From positions 1 to 43,954 of the forward strand of contig JARLJG010000019.1 in NCBI GenBank assembly GCA_031291325.1: a DNA stretch of 43,954 bases, written 5' to 3'. The DNA is from Burkholderiaceae bacterium. Lineage in GTDB: Bacteria > Pseudomonadota > Gammaproteobacteria > Burkholderiales > Burkholderiaceae_D. The position numbers and the translations under genes were made by a program. The notes beneath the pieces were generated by a model. That model was not told where the DNA came from. It was given only the letters and a program-made list of their open reading frames with translations, and made no database searches. This document shows positions 16,493 through 24,419 of this stretch, piece after piece. The number at the start of each line of letters is the position of its first letter. Position 1 is the stretch's first letter.

Positions 16493-16515
16493 ATGTATGC
16501 GTAATATGCATACAT
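16493..16515. promoter_or_regulatory. Candidate operator upstream of glutamate dehydrogenase
   Basis: A perfect inverted repeat, ATGTATGC and GCATACAT separated by 7 bp (GTAATAT), begins 14 bp after the LysR stop codon and about 110 bp before the dehydrogenase start. The symmetry and spacing suit binding of a dimeric regulator such as the adjacent LysR protein. No binding data; inference. Confidence 0.45.
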
Positions 16516-16624
16516 GCATGCGCACAAAGCATTGGCTTTGGAGGCACGCGATAATCTACGATTCGGAGCGTTACACACGCATCCGATTGGTCGATGCGTG
16601 GCCCAACCGAAGGAGACCGTACGC

Positions 16625-17911
16625 ATGTCGTCGCACCATGAAATCCCGTCCTACCTGACCCCGAGCGAAATTGGCCCCTGGGGCGTTTACCTCGAACAAA
16701 TCGATCGCGTGACCCCTTATCTGGGGTCGCTGGCGCGCTGGGTCGAAACCTTGAAACGGCCCAAGCGCATCCTGATCGTCGACGTCCCCATCGAGCGCGA
16801 CGACGGCACGATTGCGCACTTTGAAGGATACCGGGTGCAGCACAATACGTCGCGCGGCCCCGGCAAGGGCGGCGTGCGTTTTCATCAAGACGTGACGCTG
16901 TCCGAAGTAATGGCCTTGTCGGCCTGGATGACAGTCAAGAATGCCGCCGTCAACGTGCCGTACGGCGGCGCCAAGGGCGGCATCCGGGTCGACCCGAAGA
17001 CGTTGTCGCAAGGCGAGTTGCAGCGCATGACGCGCCGCTACACCAGCGAAATCAATATCATCATCGGCCCCAACAAGGATATTCCGGCGCCCGACGTCAA
17101 CACCAACGAGCAAATCATGGCGTGGATGATGGATACCTATTCGATGAACCAGGGCAGCACTGCATCGGGCGTGGTGACCGGCAAGCCGATCTCGCTCGGC
17201 GGCAGCCTGGGGCGGCACGAGGCCACCGGGCGCGGCGTGTTCGTGGTCGGCTGCGAGGCGGCTGCCAAGTTGGGTTTGGCAATCGTCGGCGCGCGCGTCG
17301 CCGTGCAAGGGTTTGGCAATGTCGGCGGCGTCGCTGCCCGCTTGTTTGCCGAGGCTGGCGCAAAAGTCGTCGCCGTGCAAGACCATGCGGCATCGATCGT
17401 GTGCGAAACCGGCCTGGATGTTCCCGCCTTGCAGGCGCACGTGAAGCAGCACGGCAGCGTTGCCGGCTTCAAGGGCGCGGAGGTGATCGCAGATGGTGCG
17501 CGCTTTTGGGAAGTCGAATGCGACATTCTGGTGCCTGCCGCACTGGAACAGCAGATTACCGAAGCCAATGCCAACAAGATTCGCGCCAAGCTGATTCTGG
17601 AAGGCGCGAACGGGCCGACCACGCCCGCAGCCGACGACATCTTGCACGATCGCGGCGTGCTGGTGGTGCCGGATGTTATTGCGAATGCGGGCGGAGTGAC
17701 CGTCAGTTATTTTGAATGGGTGCAGGATTTCTCCAGTTTCTTTTGGACCGAGGAAGAAATCAACCTGCGTCTGACGCGCATCATGCGCGAAGCGTTTGCG
17801 GCGGTATGGCAGTTGGCGCAAGACAAAAAGGTCTCGCTGCGGACGGCGGCATTTATTGTCGCTTGTACACGCGTGTTGCAGGCACGGGAAATGCGTGGCT
17901 TGTATCCATGA
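16625..17911 (+). CDS. gdhA: Glutamate dehydrogenase (Glu/Leu/Phe/Val dehydrogenase family)
   Basis: A 428-residue hexameric-type glutamate dehydrogenase, interconverting glutamate and 2-oxoglutarate plus ammonia with NAD(P). Substrate and catalytic segments are [10 protein letters not shown] (82-91), K105 in MTVKNA and K117 in PYGGAKGGI. The nucleotide fold has VQGFGNVGG near 235-243. The short form and family features place it with the usual roughly 420-430-residue enzymes. The ATG at 16625 was chosen because AAGGAG lies 9 nt upstream and the protein begins as family members do. A longer frame from 16514 would cover the palindrome. The substrate could in principle be another amino acid; a glutamate-type binding protein follows. 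Confidence 0.9.
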   Translation: MSSHHEIPSYLTPSEIGPWGVYLEQIDRVTPYLGSLARWVETLKRPKRILIVDVPIERDDGTIAHFEGYRVQHNTSRGPGKGGVRFHQDVTLSEVMALSAWMTVKNAAVNVPYGGAKGGIRVDPKTLSQGELQRMTRRYTSEINIIIGPNKDIPAPDVNTNEQIMAWMMDTYSMNQGSTASGVVTGKPISLGGSLGRHEATGRGVFVVGCEAAAKLGLAIVGARVAVQGFGNVGGVAARLFAEAGAKVVAVQDHAASIVCETGLDVPALQAHVKQHGSVAGFKGAEVIADGARFWEVECDILVPAALEQQITEANANKIRAKLILEGANGPTTPAADDILHDRGVLVVPDVIANAGGVTVSYFEWVQDFSSFFWTEEEINLRLTRIMREAFAAVWQLAQDKKVSLRTAAFIVACTRVLQAREMRGLYP

Positions 17912-18018
17912 CCCGATCGTAACCCGCGCTGGATATTCGCGGCATCGGGTCACAGGATGGCAATCGGCGCGCAGGCGCCGGTTGCGTCAGCCGTTGGCAA
18001 CTCAACCCCGGGGGGATC

Positions 18019-18924
18019 ATGCGAAATGGAATGACTCGATTGGCGCTCTGTCTGTGCGCTGCGCTTGCCTGTTGGCTTACGACGATTCCGGCGCACGCCG
18101 TCGACACGCTCGCCAAGATCCGCCAGACGCAAACCATCACGATTGCCAACCGCGAAGCATCGCTGCCGTTTTCCTATTTGGATGAAAACAAGAAGCCGGT
18201 GGGCTATGCGGTCGATCTGTGCCTGAAACTGGTCGACGCCATCAAACACGAATTGAAACTGCCGCAATTGAATGTTGCCTACGTGACGGTATCGCCCAGT
18301 AACCGCATTCAGACCATCGTGGATGGCAAAGCCGACCTCGAATGCGGTTCCACCACCAATAACGCCGAGCGGCGCAAGCAGGTTGCCTTTACCATTCCGC
18401 ACTTTGTGGCGAGCGTGCGCATGCTGGTGCGCACCGATTCCGGGATCAAGAATTGGCCGGATTTGCGCGACAAGCACGTCGTGACGACCAAGGGCACCAC
18501 CACCGTCAAGCTGTTGAACGATCGCGACAAAGTGCGCTCGCTGAATTTGAAGCTGGTCGAAGCAGCCGACCACGACCAATCGTTCGCGATGGTCGAAAAG
18601 CGTGAAGCGGAAGCCTTTGCGATGGACGATGTGTTGTTGTACGGTCTGCGCGCCAATGCCAAGAACCCGGCCGATTTTCAGATTGTCGGCGATCTGCTGT
18701 CCACCGAAGCGTATGCGATCATGTTGCGCAAGGACGATCCGGCGTTCAAGGCCCTGGTCGACCGCGAAATGGCCGGTATCGTTACCGAGGGCGAAATGAC
18801 CAAGCTCTACGACAAGTGGTTCATGAAGCCGGTGCCGCCGAAAGGGCTGACCTTGAGCATGCCGATGGGCTATTTGTTGCGCGATTTGATGCGGTTTCCG
18901 ACTGATAAGGTGGCGGACCAGTAA
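18019..18924 (+). CDS. Periplasmic amino-acid-binding protein (glutamate/aspartate GltI type)
   Basis: A 301-residue solute-binding protein of family 3. A cleavable signal peptide (about 1-27, ending IPAHA) directs it to the periplasm. The mature protein begins VDTLAKIRQTQTITIANREA and contains PFSYLDENKKPVGYAVDLC and the family segment DLECGSTTNNAERRKQVAFT typical of GltI/DEBP-like proteins. In related genomes such genes are followed by permease and ATPase genes. Here none follow; a hairpin repeat begins 2 nt after the stop codon and then pyrC starts. It therefore depends on a transporter encoded elsewhere or serves as an orphan receptor. GGGGGG lies 4 nt before the start. Confidence 0.88.
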   Translation: MRNGMTRLALCLCAALACWLTTIPAHAVDTLAKIRQTQTITIANREASLPFSYLDENKKPVGYAVDLCLKLVDAIKHELKLPQLNVAYVTVSPSNRIQTIVDGKADLECGSTTNNAERRKQVAFTIPHFVASVRMLVRTDSGIKNWPDLRDKHVVTTKGTTTVKLLNDRDKVRSLNLKLVEAADHDQSFAMVEKREAEAFAMDDVLLYGLRANAKNPADFQIVGDLLSTEAYAIMLRKDDPAFKALVDREMAGIVTEGEMTKLYDKWFMKPVPPKGLTLSMPMGYLLRDLMRFPTDKVADQ

Positions 18925-18925
18925 A

Positions 18926-19045
18926 GTGCACCTCTAAAAATTGCCAAAAGCGCCCAATCTCGAGTCTGCGGTGCTCGATGTACGTGCGTACATGTCCGCT
19001 CCTCGACTCGACCTTGGGCGCTTTTGGCAAATTTTAGCGATGCAC
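18926..19045. repeat. 120-bp palindromic intergenic element, copy 1
   Basis: The termini are imperfect inverted repeats: the left end begins GTGCACCTCTAAAAATTGCC and the complement of the right end begins GTGCATCGCTAAAATTTGCC. The arms continue through CGCCCAA, then a CTCGAGTC/GACTCGA pair, to a central ATGTACG/CGTACAT hairpin. The whole element can fold into one long stem. A homologous copy lies at 28102-28224. It contains no ORF. It begins 2 nt after the binding-protein stop, so it may also act as a transcript end or RNA-stability element. Confidence 0.85.
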
Positions 19046-19099
19046 TAAAGGCTGGATAGGTTCCGGGTAAAATAACGGCAGTCCCCAACGAGAACTGCC

Positions 19100-20176
19100 A
19101 TGACCGATAGCCCTATTCGTCCTGACCGCCCGGACGCCAGTCCGAGCCAGTCCATCACCATCGTCCGTCCCGACGATTGGCATTTGCATTTGCGCGATGG
19201 CGCAGCTTTGGCCAGCGTGTTGCCGCACAGCGCGCGCCAATTTGCGCGCGCCATCGTGATGCCGAACTTGAAACCGCCGGTGACCACGACCGCGCAAGCC
19301 GCCGCCTATCGCGCGCGCATCCTGGCGGCGCTGCCGCAGGGCATGCAATTCGAGCCGTTGATGACGCTGTACCTGACCGACAATACCAGCCCGGATGAAA
19401 TCTTGCGCGCGCAGGAAAGCGGCTTCGTGCATGCGATCAAGCTGTATCCGGCGGGCGCCACCACCAATTCCGATGCCGGCGTCAGCGATCTGCGCAAATG
19501 CATGAAGGTGCTGGAAGTCATGCAAAAAATCGGCATGCCGTTCCTGGTGCATGGCGAGGTGACCGATCCCGCCGTCGACATTTTCGACCGCGAAGCGGTC
19601 TTCATCGAGCGCGTATTGCAACCGCTGAAGCGGGATATGCCGGCGCTGCGCGTGGTCTTCGAGCACATCACCACCAAGGATGCGGCGCAATACGTGGCCG
19701 CCGCCGACGCCACCGTTGCCGCCACCGTTACCGCGCACCATCTGCTCTACAACCGCAACGAAATCTTCAAGGGCGGGATCCGCCCGCATTACTACTGTTT
19801 GCCGATACTCAAGCGCGAGGAGCATCGATTGGCGCTGCTGCGCGCAGCCACTTCCGGCAATCCCAAATTCTTCCTCGGCACCGATTCCGCGCCACACGCG
19901 AAGGGCTTGAAAGAACATGCCTGCGGCTGCGCCGGTTGCTACACGGCCCTGCACGCGATGGAATTGTATGCGCAAGCCTTCGATCAGGTTGGCGCGCTCG
20001 ACAAGCTGGAAGGATTCGCCAGTCTCAACGGCCCGGCGTTCTATCGTCTGCCGCGCAATGCCGGGACGGTGACGTTGCAACGCGCTGCCTGGACGATTCC
20101 GTCCGAACTGCCGTTGGGCGACGCCAGCATCGTGCCCTTGAACGGTGGCGAGAATATCGGGTGGAAACTGGTTTGA
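19100..20176 (+). CDS. pyrC: Dihydroorotase
   Basis: A 358-residue class II (short) dihydroorotase that catalyses ring closure of N-carbamoyl-aspartate in pyrimidine synthesis. Binuclear zinc ligands are visible: HxH in DWHLHLRDG (H28, H30), the carbamylated lysine in [13 protein letters not shown] (K114), H151 in LVHGEV, H189 in FEHIT, and the catalytic Asp in LGTDSAPH. Length is slightly above the E. coli enzyme because of a roughly 15-residue N-terminal extension. It overlaps the following DUF3025 gene by 4 nt at its stop codon. Confidence 0.96.
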   Translation: MTDSPIRPDRPDASPSQSITIVRPDDWHLHLRDGAALASVLPHSARQFARAIVMPNLKPPVTTTAQAAAYRARILAALPQGMQFEPLMTLYLTDNTSPDEILRAQESGFVHAIKLYPAGATTNSDAGVSDLRKCMKVLEVMQKIGMPFLVHGEVTDPAVDIFDREAVFIERVLQPLKRDMPALRVVFEHITTKDAAQYVAAADATVAATVTAHHLLYNRNEIFKGGIRPHYYCLPILKREEHRLALLRAATSGNPKFFLGTDSAPHAKGLKEHACGCAGCYTALHAMELYAQAFDQVGALDKLEGFASLNGPAFYRLPRNAGTVTLQRAAWTIPSELPLGDASIVPLNGGENIGWKLV

Positions 20177-20958
20177 CAAATGCGGCATCGAGCCTGGGCA
20201 AGGTCGATTGGAGCGCGCCCTGGCTGGCCGATTTTCGGTCAGTGGCGCAACCGATCGTGCAGGCCGCCGATTGGCGCGCCGCATTGAATGCGGCGGCGCA
20301 GGCGCTGGAATTGCGCAATTACCGGGATCTGCCGTTGCGCTTCGTCGCGCAGGAGGAGCTGCCGTCCGGCATGGCTTACGAGGAATTCATCGGCGTCAGC
20401 GGTTGTGTGCCGACGCGCAGCAATTTGCACGATTTTTTCAATGCGCTGATGTGGCTGACTTATCCGCAGATCAAGATACAACTCAATGCGTTGCAGGCTG
20501 CGGAAATTCTCAAGTCCGGCATCGTGCGCGGCAGGGTGCGCGACGGCGCCACCATCTTCGACGAGAACGCGGCGCTATTTGTCTGTGCCGATGGCGCGAT
20601 GGCCGATGCGCTGCGCGCACATCGCTGGCGCGACTTGTTCGTCGCCCGTCGTGCCGGGTTTGAACAGACTTGCGCAGTGCGCTTGTTCGGCCATGCGTTG
20701 ATGGATAAATTGACCATGCCGTACAAGGCGATTACCGCGCATTCATGGGTGGTCGAGGTGGAGCCGGGGTTTTTCGGCTTGCCCGCCTTGCGGCAGAGAA
20801 GCACGCTGGATCGGATCGTCGGCGCGCAGTTGGCAATGGGCTTGACGACCGCAAATTTTTCGCCGCTGCCGGTGCTTGGCATCCCCGGCTGGTGGCCGCA
20901 GCAGGACGAAGCGTTTTACGAGGACACATTCGTTTTCAGACCGAAGCGCTTGTGTTAA
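20173..20958 (+). CDS. DUF3025 family protein
   Basis: A 261-residue conserved hypothetical protein of the DUF3025 type. Recognisable segments are [30 protein letters not shown] near residues 68-97 and the C-terminal [22 protein letters not shown]. There is no signal peptide or clear membrane helix. No function is established. The start is taken as the TTG at 20173, which overlaps the pyrC stop (TTGA) and has GGGTGG about 7 nt upstream; a GTG at 20161 is possible. Translational coupling to pyrC is likely. coq7 follows after 14 nt. Confidence 0.8.
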   Translation: MTNAASSLGKVDWSAPWLADFRSVAQPIVQAADWRAALNAAAQALELRNYRDLPLRFVAQEELPSGMAYEEFIGVSGCVPTRSNLHDFFNALMWLTYPQIKIQLNALQAAEILKSGIVRGRVRDGATIFDENAALFVCADGAMADALRAHRWRDLFVARRAGFEQTCAVRLFGHALMDKLTMPYKAITAHSWVVEVEPGFFGLPALRQRSTLDRIVGAQLAMGLTTANFSPLPVLGIPGWWPQQDEAFYEDTFVFRPKRLC

Positions 20959-20972
20959 TCTGAAAGAACATT

Positions 20973-21599
20973 ATGATAAACATCGACACATTGATTAGCG
21001 ATTTCGACAAGACGCTGCGCATTTTCGGAGGCGTGATATCGGGTGGCCGCCCCAATCCGGCGCGCCACGTCGAAGACGGCAAGCTCGACAATCAGGAGCG
21101 GCGCCATGCCGCCGGCCTGATGCGGGTCAACCACGTCGGCGAAATCTGCGCCCAGGCGCTATATGAAGCGCAAGGACGGTTTTCGCGCAATCCGACGCTG
21201 CAAAAGCAATTTGCCCAAGCCGGGCGCGAAGAGGAAGATCATTTGGCGTGGACGGCGGAACGGTTGCGCGATTTCGGCTCGCACATCAGTGTGTTGAATC
21301 CCCTTTGGTATGCCGGCGCGTTTGCGCTGGGCGCGGTTGTCGCCCGCAGCGGCGACGCCCGCAGCCTGGGCTTCGTGGTCGAAACCGAGCGTCAAGTCAA
21401 GGAGCATCTGGAGCGCCATTTGCAGACGCTGCCGCAGCAAGACGCCAAATCCAAGGCAATCGTGGTGCAGATGCGCGACGACGAAGTCGCGCACGGTGCC
21501 GCTGCCAAAGCGCTGGGCGCAGCGGAAGTGCCGCTGCCGGTGCGCTCGGCGATGCGGGCGATGGCGAAGGTTATGACAGCGACCGCTTACTACTTATAA
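20973..21599 (+). CDS. coq7: 3-demethoxyubiquinol 3-hydroxylase (Coq7)
   Basis: A 208-residue di-iron hydroxylase for the late ubiquinone ring hydroxylation. Two ferritin-like ligand sets are seen: E57 in NHVGEICAQ with E87xxH90 in REEEDH, and E139 in VETERQ with E171xxH174 in DDEVAH. Length and motifs match the Coq7/CAT5 family used by many beta- and gammaproteobacteria in place of UbiF. It starts 14 nt after the DUF3025 stop and is probably in the pyrC transcript. Its stop is 4 nt from the stop of the convergent OsmC gene. Confidence 0.95.
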   Translation: MINIDTLISDFDKTLRIFGGVISGGRPNPARHVEDGKLDNQERRHAAGLMRVNHVGEICAQALYEAQGRFSRNPTLQKQFAQAGREEEDHLAWTAERLRDFGSHISVLNPLWYAGAFALGAVVARSGDARSLGFVVETERQVKEHLERHLQTLPQQDAKSKAIVVQMRDDEVAHGAAAKALGAAEVPLPVRSAMRAMAKVMTATAYYL

Positions 21600-21603
21600 A
21601 CGC

Positions 21604-22047
21604 TCAAGTCGCAGCGGGTGCTGCGGCCTCGTCGACGATCTCGAACGAGTGCGTCATTTCGGCAGTCTTCTCCAGCATGATCGAGGCCGAACAATATTTG
21701 TCGTGCGATAACTTGATCGCGCGTTCCACCAGCGAAGGCTTCAGGTTGCGACCGCGCACGACGAAGTGGAAATGGATCTTGGTAAACACTTTCGGGTCTT
21801 TTTCCGCGCGTTCGGACTTCAGCGTCACGTCGCAGCCGACGATATCCTGATTGCTCTTGCGCAAAATCATGACGACGTCATAAGCAGTGCAGCCGCCAGT
21901 GCCGGCCAACACCACCTCCATCGGGCGCGGCGCCAGGTTGCGACCGCCACCCTCCGGCGCGCCATCCATTGTCACCAGGTGTCCAGAGCCGGTTTCCGCT
22001 AAAAAGGTCATGCCGGACAATCCGGTCCAGCGTACTGTGCATTCCAT
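21604..22047 (-). CDS. OsmC family protein (YhfA-like)
   Basis: A 147-residue OsmC/Ohr-superfamily protein. The two family cysteines are present: C53 in GTGGCTAYDV and C119 in HDKYCSAS. These form the peroxidatic pair in OsmC/Ohr enzymes that reduce organic hydroperoxides. The sequence is closer to the YhfA-like OsmC branch than to Ohr. It is cytoplasmic. An AAAGGA site lies just before the ATG at 22047. It is convergent with coq7. Confidence 0.88.
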   Translation of the reverse strand: MECTVRWTGLSGMTFLAETGSGHLVTMDGAPEGGGRNLAPRPMEVVLAGTGGCTAYDVVMILRKSNQDIVGCDVTLKSERAEKDPKVFTKIHFHFVVRGRNLKPSLVERAIKLSHDKYCSASIMLEKTAEMTHSFEIVDEAAAPAAT

Positions 22048-22300
22048 TTTTGTCCTTTTCGATTGTCAAGCAACTATTGTAGCGCACCCAGCTATCCCCA
22101 TATATCCGACTATCGGGCGTCGGTTGCGCGTCGTCGGGCGGATATCAGCAAGCGTTCCTGACTTTAGACATGACGATATTTTGTGCGCTGCAAATTCCAT
22201 TTGTCATATGACATATAAATATAACTATATGATTTTAAAAGAATTAAATTTTTCTCTCACAATTTATTTGCGAAAATAAGACGAAATCGGAAGAAACATA

Positions 22301-22329
22301 TTGCAATGCACCATGCGGTTTGCTATAGT
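22301..22329 (+). promoter_or_regulatory. Promoter of candidate small RNA
   Basis: A -35 element TTGCAA (22301-22306) and a -10 element TATAGT (22324-22329) are separated by the optimal 17 bp. No ORF follows before a terminator 60-70 nt downstream. Confidence 0.6.
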
Positions 22330-22335
22330 GAAGCT

Positions 22336-22399
22336 GTCTCCTCCACCTTCCTCGGATGCGTGGATTCAACCCGAAGCCCAGCCGCCTCGGGTTTTTTTT
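22336..22399 (+). ncRNA. Candidate small RNA with CCUCC (anti-Shine-Dalgarno-like) motif
   Basis: A roughly 64-nt transcript is predicted from a sigma-70-like promoter to an intrinsic terminator. The 5' part contains CTCCTCCACC. A first hairpin pairs TCCAC (from 22341) with GTGGA, with CUUCCUC in its loop. The second hairpin pairs AACCCGA with TCGGGTT and runs into eight T residues. Two-hairpin RNAs with unpaired C/U-rich loops are known in Burkholderiales, and a toxic small-RNA family in betaproteobacteria comes to mind, but family membership is from memory and untested. It has no start codon with a plausible ORF. It could alternatively be an attenuator, but its own promoter argues for a discrete RNA. 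Confidence 0.55.
22368..22399 (+). terminator. Intrinsic terminator of the candidate small RNA
   Basis: Stem AACCCGA with TCGGGTT, a 12-nt loop (AGCCCAGCCGCC), then a T-run. It lies 12 nt upstream of the rplM -35 box, so it also insulates rplM from upstream transcription. Confidence 0.75.
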
Positions 22400-22410
22400 G
22401 TCCATAAAAT

Positions 22411-22440
22411 TTGACGCTAAGTCCTTGAAAAGGCTATAAT
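22411..22440 (+). promoter_or_regulatory. Promoter of rplM-rpsI
   Basis: TTGACG (22411-22416), an 18-bp spacer, then a perfect TATAAT (22435-22440). The start of transcription would be near 22447, giving an mRNA leader of about 210 nt before the rplM ATG. Confidence 0.75.
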
Positions 22441-22500
22441 TTCAGGTTCTTCCATGTGCTCAGGAAGAAACAACAAGGGAGAGTCCGCATTTTTTCGCGA

Positions 22501-22638
22501 TTGTTGCCCGATTATTGCCCGATTATTGCCCGATTTGGCCGCGTGCCAAGTCGTGGAATTAGCGTGGAATTAGCGTGGAGTAAGCGTGAAATAAGCTGCG
22601 GAACCACCATTTTTGAGCATCTAATTTTGAGCATTTAA
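22501..22638 (+). repeat. Three adjacent tandem-repeat arrays in the rplM leader
   Basis: Array 1 (22501-22533): three 11-nt units of TTATTGCCCGA type. Array 2 (22553-22596): four 11-nt units, two of GTGGAATTAGC, then GTGGAGTAAGC and GTGAAATAAGC. Array 3 (22611-22638): two 14-nt units, TTTTGAGCATCTAA and TTTTGAGCATTTAA. All lie between the rplM promoter and its ribosome-binding site (AAGGAAG). They have no spacers and are not CRISPR. Confidence 0.85.
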
Positions 22639-22656
22639 TCTAGTAAGGAAGTCATC

Positions 22657-23085
22657 ATGAAAACCTTTTCCGCTAAAGGCCACGAGGTCAAGCGCGACTG
22701 GTTCGTGATTGACGCGACGGACAAAGTCCTCGGACGTGTTGCCAGCGAAGTGGCACGCCGACTGCGCGGCAAACACAAACCGGAATTTACTCCGCACGTC
22801 GACACGGGCGATTTTATCGTTGTGATCAATGCAGGCAAGCTGCGTGTCACCGGCACCAAGGCCACCGAGAAGACGTATTACCGTCACTCCGGCTATCCGG
22901 GCGGCATCTACGAAACCAATTTCCTGAAAATGCAACAGCGTTTTCCGGGGCGCGCGCTGGAAAAAGCGGTCAAGGGCATGTTGCCCAAGGGCCCGCTAGG
23001 CTACGCGATGATCAAGAAGCTGAAAGTGTATGCGGAAGCAACTCATCCGCACGCTGCGCAGCAACCCAAAGCACTTGAACTCTAA
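22657..23085 (+). CDS. rplM: 50S ribosomal protein L13
   Basis: A 142-residue ribosomal protein L13, an early-assembly protein of the large subunit. The sequence starts [20 protein letters not shown] and includes the family segments [19 protein letters not shown] and YRHSGYPGG. Length is exactly typical. AAGGAAG lies 7 nt before the ATG. It forms the conserved rplM-rpsI operon, with rpsI starting 9 nt after its stop. The long repeat-bearing leader is unusual and may affect expression. Confidence 0.98.
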   Translation: MKTFSAKGHEVKRDWFVIDATDKVLGRVASEVARRLRGKHKPEFTPHVDTGDFIVVINAGKLRVTGTKATEKTYYRHSGYPGGIYETNFLKMQQRFPGRALEKAVKGMLPKGPLGYAMIKKLKVYAEATHPHAAQQPKALEL

Positions 23086-23094
23086 GGAAAAGAC

Positions 23095-23487
23095 ATGATC
23101 GGTAACTACAATTACGGAACCGGCCGTCGCAAGAGTGCAGTGGCTCGCGTCTTCATCAAATCCGGCAGCGGTCAAATCGTCGTCAACGGCAAACCCGCGA
23201 ATGAATATTTTTCGCGCGAAACCGGCTTGATGGTCATCAGCCAACCGCTCGTGCTGACCAATAATGTCGAACGTTTCGACATCATGGTCAACGTCAACGG
23301 CGGCGGCGAGTCCGGCCAGGCCGGCGCGGTGCGCCACGGCATCACCCGCGCATTGATCGACTACGATGCAACGTTGAAGCCGGAACTGGCCAAAGCCGGC
23401 TTCGTCACCCGCGATGCGCGTGAAGTCGAACGTAAGAAAGTCGGCCTGCGTAAAGCACGTCGCGCGAAACAGTTCTCCAAGCGTTAA
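23095..23487 (+). CDS. rpsI: 30S ribosomal protein S9
   Basis: A 130-residue ribosomal protein S9, whose basic C-terminal tail reaches the P-site tRNA in the small subunit. It starts [20 protein letters not shown] and ends with the conserved [12 protein letters not shown]. Length is typical. AAGGAAA lies just before the ATG. It is the second gene of the rplM-rpsI operon and is followed by a strong intrinsic terminator. Confidence 0.98.
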   Translation: MIGNYNYGTGRRKSAVARVFIKSGSGQIVVNGKPANEYFSRETGLMVISQPLVLTNNVERFDIMVNVNGGGESGQAGAVRHGITRALIDYDATLKPELAKAGFVTRDAREVERKKVGLRKARRAKQFSKR

Positions 23488-23520
23488 TTTTCAGTTTCGA
23501 CGCTTCGGAATCTCAGTTTC

Positions 23521-23558
23521 AAAAAAGCCGTCCGGTTTGCTCCGGGCGGCTTTTTTTT
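23521..23558 (+). terminator. Intrinsic terminator after rpsI
   Basis: A-run, stem AAGCCGTCCGG, loop TTTGCT, CCGGGCGGCTT and eight T residues, 34 nt after the rpsI stop. It ends the rplM-rpsI transcript. Confidence 0.95.
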
Positions 23559-23642
23559 GGACAAAGCCGAAATGGACTTGATGAAATGAGCAGATTGATG
23601 CACATTTCAAATACGTCATGAATTGTTAATTATAAAAATATT

Positions 23643-24401
23643 ATGTCCACATCCAATTCTTTCCACAATTCCATGAAACTCAAGCTTTGGTGGCGGCGTT
23701 TGTCGATTTCTTCCCCGCACATGACCATCAAGACCCAATTGCCATGGCCGCTGCGGGCATTGATGTTTTGCGCCGGACTGGGAGTGCTGCTGTTTGTGGG
23801 TAATCTGTTCTATGAACAAGGCCGGGTTCCCGGCTTTCCGATGGCCGATGGCAAAGAGCAAATCGAACAGTTGAAGGAGCAGGTGCAAAAGTTGACGGCC
23901 GAGCGCGACCAGTATTCGACCACCGCGAATGCAGCCGAAACCAAGCAAACAATGGATCGCTCCGAACAACAGCAGCTGGCCGTGCAAGTGAAAGCGCTGG
24001 AAGGCGAAAATGTCAAATTGAAAGAGGATCTTGCATTTTTTGAAAGTTTGCTGCCGGTCGACGCCAATGCGCAAGGCGTTTCCATCAGACGGCTGAAATC
24101 GGAAATCGTCGCGCCGAACCAGTTGCATTATCAGTTGCTAGTCATGCAAGGGGGTAAGGGAGATCACGATTTTGTCGGTAATTTACAGTTGAATGTGACC
24201 GTCATCCAAGGCGGCAAAAGTGCTATGATTGCCTTCCCCGAGCCGACTTCTACCGAGCCCCAAAAATACAAGCTTGCATTCAAACATTACCAGCGCGTCG
24301 ACGGTATTTTGACCGTTCCCGACGGCGCGGTGATAAAGGCAGTACAGGCGCGCATTCTTGACAAAGGCCAAATACGGGCACAAATGTCGGCATATATGTG
24401 A
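23643..24401 (+). CDS. DUF6776-type membrane protein with coiled coil
   Basis: A 252-residue protein with a single membrane helix at about 38-56 (ALMFCAGLGVLLFVGNLF). A predicted coiled coil follows (about 70-135, rich in Glu, Gln, Lys), then a beta-rich C-terminal domain. The short cytoplasmic N-terminus and long periplasmic part suggest an envelope protein of type II topology. It matches the conserved uncharacterised gene found between rpsI and bactofilin in betaproteobacteria. The gene ends 18 nt before the bactofilin ATG, so the two are likely co-transcribed and may share a role in cell shape or envelope organisation; that is inference. The start is uncertain: ATG at 23643 or at 23673; neither has a clear ribosome-binding site. 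Confidence 0.78.
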   Translation: MSTSNSFHNSMKLKLWWRRLSISSPHMTIKTQLPWPLRALMFCAGLGVLLFVGNLFYEQGRVPGFPMADGKEQIEQLKEQVQKLTAERDQYSTTANAAETKQTMDRSEQQQLAVQVKALEGENVKLKEDLAFFESLLPVDANAQGVSIRRLKSEIVAPNQLHYQLLVMQGGKGDHDFVGNLQLNVTVIQGGKSAMIAFPEPTSTEPQKYKLAFKHYQRVDGILTVPDGAVIKAVQARILDKGQIRAQMSAYM

Positions 24402-24419
24402 TTCTGTTAGGAGGCTTTT

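Larger units (their letters stand above)
22048..22656. other. 609-bp non-coding region between osmC-like gene and rplM
   Basis: No credible gene is seen on either strand. From the left it holds an AT-rich stretch (about 22190-22290), a candidate small-RNA unit with its own promoter and terminator (22301-22399), the rplM promoter (22411-22440), and a roughly 210-nt leader with three sets of short tandem repeats (22501-22638). The individual parts are listed separately. Confidence 0.8.

Noticed and set aside
22501-22638. Possible CRISPR array
   Set aside because: Units are 11-14 nt, adjoin without spacers and differ between the three sets; no cas genes are nearby.
22657-23487. rplM leader as a known L13 protein-binding leader or riboswitch
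   Set aside because: I could not recognise a described L13 leader structure in 22447-22650; only the repeats and promoter are supported.
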